Source: SZUA-254 sp035292425
GTDB lineage: Bacteria; Bacteroidota; Ignavibacteria; UBA10030; SZUA-254
Length of the DNA: 7,285 nucleotides
Direction of reading: 5' to 3'
Assembly: GCA_035292425.1 (NCBI GenBank)
Contig: DATDQD010000226.1
Location: forward strand, 1 to 7,285
The position numbers were made by a program, and so were the translations under genes. Below the pieces are notes generated by a model. That model had not been told where the DNA came from, ran no database searches, and was given only the letters and a program-made list of their open reading frames with translations. Positions 6,465-7,285 of the stretch are shown in pieces. Position 1 is the first letter of the stretch. Each line of letters begins with the position of its first letter.

Positions 6465-7285
6465 TCATTTCAGCAGGACCGCGGCGCGGGGAGACACCCT
6501 CATCCCCCCGACGCGGAGCGTGTAGAAATAGATTCCGCCGGGAAGGCCTCCCGCATCCCACCGGAACTCGTACGTTCCCGGGGGCTGGTACCCGGGCTCC
6601 GATTTCATGACTACGGTCCCGAGGACGTTCACCGCCGTCAGCGAGACGGAAGCCCCCGTCCCCAGGGAATACCGTATCACCGTGGACGCGTTGAAGGGAT
6701 TGGGATAGTTCTGCCGGAGGATCGTCCCGCGCGGAATCCCGTCCCCGTCGCGCACATCGGCCGGCGGGGAGAACCGCTGGTTGATGTAGAGCCGGTTCTG
6801 GCCGGTGAGGTCCTGGGTGGCGTTGCCGTTCCCGACCACGATATCGATGTCGCCGTCGCGATCGAAGTCGCTGACGGACGCCGAGACGGTGAAATCGAGC
6901 ACCGGGGGGAGGAGCCCCGAGGAGTCCCTGAACGATCCGTCTCCCCGGTTGAGGAGGAGCAGGTCGGACGCGTCCTGCCCCACGATAATCCGCGCAATGT
7001 AGAGGTCCGGCAGTGTGTCCCGGGAGAGCGGCGCGAACTCCGCGTCGTTGAACCAGCCCGACAGCCCGGCGATGTCTCCGGCGTGCTCCTCCGTGAAGAA
7101 CCCGCTCCCGTCGTTCTTCAGAAGTTTTACCTGGGGATTGTTTCCCCCGACGAAAAATCCCACGTCGAGGACGTCGGGATCGCCGTCGCCGTCGACGTCG
7201 GAGATCGCCGCCGCGCGCGTCCAGCGGAGGCTGTCCCCGCCCATTCTCACCGGGGTCTCGTCCCTCATGAAACCGTCGCCCGTAT
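6465..7285 (-). CDS. Secreted FG-GAP/VCBS-repeat protein with C-terminal T9SS sorting domain (5' end beyond window)
   Basis: The frame is open to the right edge. The Met at 7266-7268 is preceded by T-G-D-G-F, which fits the end of another repeat, so it is probably internal. The visible 272 or so residues contain FG-GAP/VCBS beta-propeller repeats. Counting from that Met, two have calcium-binding acidic loops: D24-x-D26-x-D28-x-D30-x-D32 and D134-x-D136-x-D138-x-D140-x-D142, each followed by a hydrophobic strand and 'LL.N.dGsF' or 'RLYINQ' motifs. A middle repeat (about 76-115) has lost most of the acidic loop. Residues about 183-267 form a type A sorting domain: Q-N-Y-P-N-P-F-N at 186-193, 'VNVLGTVV', 'GTYEFRWD', 'GGIYFYTLR' and a final V-L-L-K. 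In T9SS bacteria such proteins are exported across the outer membrane. Substrate or ligand is unknown; a propeller like this may be an adhesin or part of a larger enzyme. The helicase gene follows after 13 bases on the same strand, without evident functional relation. Confidence 0.87.
   Translation of the reverse strand, partial: TGDGFMRDETPVRMGGDSLRWTRAAAISDVDGDGDPDVLDVGFFVGGNNPQVKLLKNDGSGFFTEEHAGDIAGLSGWFNDAEFAPLSRDTLPDLYIARIIVGQDASDLLLLNRGDGSFRDSSGLLPPVLDFTVSASVSDFDRDGDIDIVVGNGNATQDLTGQNRLYINQRFSPPADVRDGDGIPRGTILRQNYPNPFNASTVIRYSLGTGASVSLTAVNVLGTVVMKSEPGYQPPGTYEFRWDAGGLPGGIYFYTLRVGGMRVSPRAAVLLK

Noticed and set aside
1..7285. CRISPR array, tRNA or rRNA genes, insertion sequence or prophage genes
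   Set aside because: No spaced repeat array, no cloverleaf-like or rRNA-like sequence, no transposase, integrase or phage protein motifs were seen on either strand.

Overview
The window is GC-rich bacterial DNA (hand counts of sample lines give roughly 50-77% GC in coding sequence). It has one intergenic island that is much richer in A+T (about 34% GC over 2581-2760). Two genes, one cut by each edge, end in a C-terminal type A sorting domain of the type IX secretion system (T9SS): the 'NYPNPFN ... GIYFYTL ... VLLK' pattern on the right and 'SGVYFYRL ... MVVLR' on the left. This tail is typical of the Fibrobacteres-Chlorobi-Bacteroidetes (FCB) superphylum and related candidate phyla, including Ignavibacteria-like lineages. 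I cannot place the organism more precisely from the sequence.

Layout from left to right. At 1-75 (+) is the last 24 codons of a T9SS cargo protein. It converges on a large hybrid sensor histidine kinase (minus strand, stop at 88, preferred ATG at 2505) with domain order PAS-GAF-HisKA-HATPase-REC-REC and no membrane segment. A 319-bp non-coding stretch (2506-2824) follows. It holds the kinase's leader and probable promoter, a small perfect hairpin, and a repeated TTGAGGGAG element that twice stands directly before a DnaA-box-like 9-mer, one of them a perfect TTATCCACA. Next, on the minus strand, is a 1208-residue UvrD/RecB/AddA-type helicase-nuclease (2825-6451). It has all the superfamily 1A helicase motifs, a C-terminal PD-(D/E)XK nuclease and a four-cysteine set that looks like an iron-sulfur cluster site. 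Thirteen bases upstream of it, on the same strand, lies the 3' part of a secreted FG-GAP/VCBS-repeat protein with a T9SS tail, running off the right edge.

The genes do not form one obvious pathway. The helicase-nuclease is a double-strand-break repair enzyme that normally works with a second subunit (AddB), which is not next to it here. The kinase is a cytosolic two-component hub with no linked transcriptional regulator in view. The edge genes are unrelated surface or secreted proteins. The most unusual part is the AT-rich intergenic island, which is a candidate DnaA-binding region and possibly a replication origin. This is an inference from motif content, not a demonstrated function.
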